Source: a virus
DNA: 21,325 nucleotides
Virus record (IMG/VR): IMGVR_UViG_3300036670_000032
Coordinates: 1 to 21,325 of that record
Direction: 5' to 3' (one strand)
Part shown: in pieces, positions 20,223 to 21,325 of the stretch
Layout: every line of letters begins with the position of its first letter
Numbering within the stretch: the stretch's first letter is position 1
Position numbers and translations under genes: made by a program
The notes under the pieces: model-generated
The model's input: only the letters and a program-made list of their open reading frames with translations
The model's database searches: none
Told to the model about the DNA's origin: nothing

Positions 20223-20251
20223 ATTATGCGCTTTTTATTTAGTATTGTCAA
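20223..20251 (-). promoter_or_regulatory. Near-consensus sigma70 promoter for gene 32
   Basis: On the minus strand TTGACA (20246-20251), a 17-base spacer and CATAAT (20223-20228). Only the first base of the -10 departs from consensus. Initiation near 20216 gives a leader of about 55 bases ending in AGGAGG. Confidence 0.85.
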
Positions 20252-20290
20252 CGATTATCTACTACTTTATTGGTTTTATTAAGCCAAAAG

Positions 20291-20314
20291 AAAAGGACTT
20301 CGAAAAGTCCTTTT
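20291..20314 (-). terminator. Strong terminator with UUCG loop after the 329-aa gene
   Basis: On the minus strand AAAAGGACTT, loop TTCG, AAGTCCTTTT, then CTTTTGG: a perfect 10-bp stem with a UUCG tetraloop followed by T-rich sequence. It begins about 17 bases after the stop at 20331 and isolates the gene 32 promoter from upstream transcription. It is symmetric enough to act in both directions. Confidence 0.85.
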
Positions 20315-20330
20315 CATGAAGCATTGCTGC

Positions 20331-21320
20331 TTACATGCTGTACATGCCTGATAGTGCTTTAATACGAGCTAGCTCTGGATTCTCTGCTGGTTCTGGAGCT
20401 TGTTGTTGCGGCGCCATTCTTTCAGCCATCTTACGAGCTACTGTTTCTGCCTGCTCACCAAACTTCTTACCTACCATAGTGCAAACGCCTTCTGGGCCTT
20501 TGGGAAATGTGCCTGAATCTTTATCATAAAAGCTGTGCATAAACTCAGCTAATTCTTGTACGTTCATCTTGCCACTATGTTCTTCCGGCGATTGTTCTTC
20601 CGATTCCTGTGGGACTTCTTCTGGCGCAGTTTCTTCACCCCCTTGGTCTGTCGCCGGCTCACCGCCCACTGGTTCTGGTTGAAAATCACCAAAATCTAAT
20701 ACCTCTAACACTTCTGGAGCATTGGCTTCCAGCCATACTTGTACTAGGCCTCTTACATCTGCTTCCGGATCTTCTTTAGATTGCGTCTTAATTTCTTCTT
20801 CTAATCGTGGATCATCTATGATGCCTTTAAGACTTTCAATTGCATTAGAACCGTCTACGCCTGCGGGGAATGCCTGGCTAACTAACTCTTGTAATTGTTG
20901 TGCTGCTGCTGCCTGTTCTTCTTCATCTTGGCTTTGTATTGCGCTTTCTTCGCCTAAATTCATAGCCCATTGTTCAAACTTTGCAAATGGGTCATAGCGG
21001 TCTGCGTTGAAATCCTCGTCTTCAGTTTGGATTTCTTCTTGTGTCATGGCGACTATGTCGTCGTAGCCTAGTTCACTCTCTTTCATTAAACGATACAGTA
21101 CAGGAAATACTGCGGCCATATCTTCTTTGAAATTTTTCACTGTAAATTGATCTTTAAACTGTTCTGCAATTTCTTGCGGAACTTCCATAGGTTGCTGTGC
21201 CTGGAAACTTTCTTTGTAAGCCTCATAGTGGCCTTGTTTTGATAGTGCTTTTATTTGCTCACGTAATCCGTTAAGTGCTTGTGTACTACGCTCAACAACA
21301 CTGTTCGTGTCACTGTTCAT
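20331..21320 (-). CDS. Acidic low-complexity protein of unknown function (329 aa)
   Basis: A 329-residue, very acidic, Gln/Glu-rich protein. Residues about 1-45 are helical (VVERSTQALNGLREQIKALS), 90-135 contain an acidic stretch (EEIQTEDEDFNADRYDPF), and 216-250 are a Pro/Glu linker (EPVGGEPATDQGGEETAPEE). The region after it, MNVQELAEFMHSFYDKDSGT and GVCTMVGKKFGEQAETVARK, looks like a small folded domain. The chain ends NPELARIKALSGMYSM; 'ELARIK.L.G' tails recur in marine T4-like phage proteins as I remember them. No enzyme motif or signal peptide is visible. A scaffold or prohead-core role is possible from composition alone. It ends in the strong terminator at 20291-20314. Confidence 0.7.
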   Translation of the reverse strand: MNSDTNSVVERSTQALNGLREQIKALSKQGHYEAYKESFQAQQPMEVPQEIAEQFKDQFTVKNFKEDMAAVFPVLYRLMKESELGYDDIVAMTQEEIQTEDEDFNADRYDPFAKFEQWAMNLGEESAIQSQDEEEQAAAAQQLQELVSQAFPAGVDGSNAIESLKGIIDDPRLEEEIKTQSKEDPEADVRGLVQVWLEANAPEVLEVLDFGDFQPEPVGGEPATDQGGEETAPEEVPQESEEQSPEEHSGKMNVQELAEFMHSFYDKDSGTFPKGPEGVCTMVGKKFGEQAETVARKMAERMAPQQQAPEPAENPELARIKALSGMYSM

Positions 21321-21325
21321 TAGAT

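Noticed and set aside
20335-20997. Plus-strand open frames opposite the acidic 329-aa gene, and similar ones opposite uvsX and gene 32
   Set aside because: They mirror the codon structure of the opposite strand, have no ribosome sites and encode Ser/Cys-rich low-complexity sequence.
1-21325. tRNA genes, CRISPR arrays, insertion sequences or attachment sites
   Set aside because: No cloverleaf-like sequence, regularly spaced repeats, transposase or integrase genes were seen on reading both strands.

Overview
This window looks like part of the genome of a marine T4-like myovirus (Straboviridae/Kyanoviridae-type, infecting a cyanobacterium, SAR11 or another low-GC aquatic bacterium). The evidence is an A+T-rich, tightly packed minus-strand gene set carrying UvsX, UvsY, UvsW and a gp32-type ssDNA-binding protein. 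It also carries T4-type late promoter boxes (NATAAATA), host-type sigma70 promoters in front of early genes, and two homing endonuclease genes. No photosynthesis genes, tRNAs, CRISPR arrays or integrase are visible, so the host cannot be fixed from this window.

Layout, read along the minus strand from the right end. An acidic protein of unknown role (20331-21320) ends in a UUCG-loop terminator. A near-consensus sigma70 promoter then drives gene 32 (19157-20161), uvsX, a 76-aa acidic protein and uvsY. Overlapping the end of uvsY by 14 bases, a glycan block begins (about 8.5-17.35 kb). It holds three GT-A-type glycosyltransferase domains, four paralogous capsule-synthesis-like GT-B-type domains (one fused to a GT-A domain), two FkbM methyltransferases, and a cytidylyltransferase-cupin fusion. 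Part of the block (9335-11192) runs on the plus strand behind its own late promoter box. The replication/recombination set resumes at a perfect consensus sigma70 promoter (8449-8477) with a 391-aa unknown protein and UvsW. Small proteins shared by marine T4-like phages follow, then a cupin, a C2H2-type zinc-finger protein, a 2OG-Fe(II) oxygenase-like protein, and a 192-aa miniature DnaE-like protein. A plus-strand small gene and the 5' part of a probable virion gene fill the left end.

The most interesting points are these. (1) A 192-aa protein keeps the three catalytic aspartate motifs of the DnaE (Pol III alpha) palm without the PHP, most of the fingers, or the other domains. (2) Both homing endonuclease genes (GIY-YIG at 4475-5062, HNH at 15314-16009) sit between a short relic of a gene's 5' end and an intact copy of the same kind of gene. 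Almost every shared codon is written with different third bases in relic and intact copy, as expected if the endonuclease cassette brought in a recoded start that resists cutting. (3) Both endonuclease genes begin at the same late-promoter-like motif, TAAATACTTKTATG. (4) Several promoters, including the perfect sigma70 one, would start transcription at the A of the start codon, suggesting leaderless messages.

How the genes may work together: gp32, UvsX, UvsY and UvsW form the recombination-dependent replication machinery and are probably expressed early. The glycan block probably activates and transfers sugars to a virion or host-surface glycan and methylates it. It may be expressed both by read-through from uvsY and from its own late promoters. 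Functional statements about the glycan target are inference.
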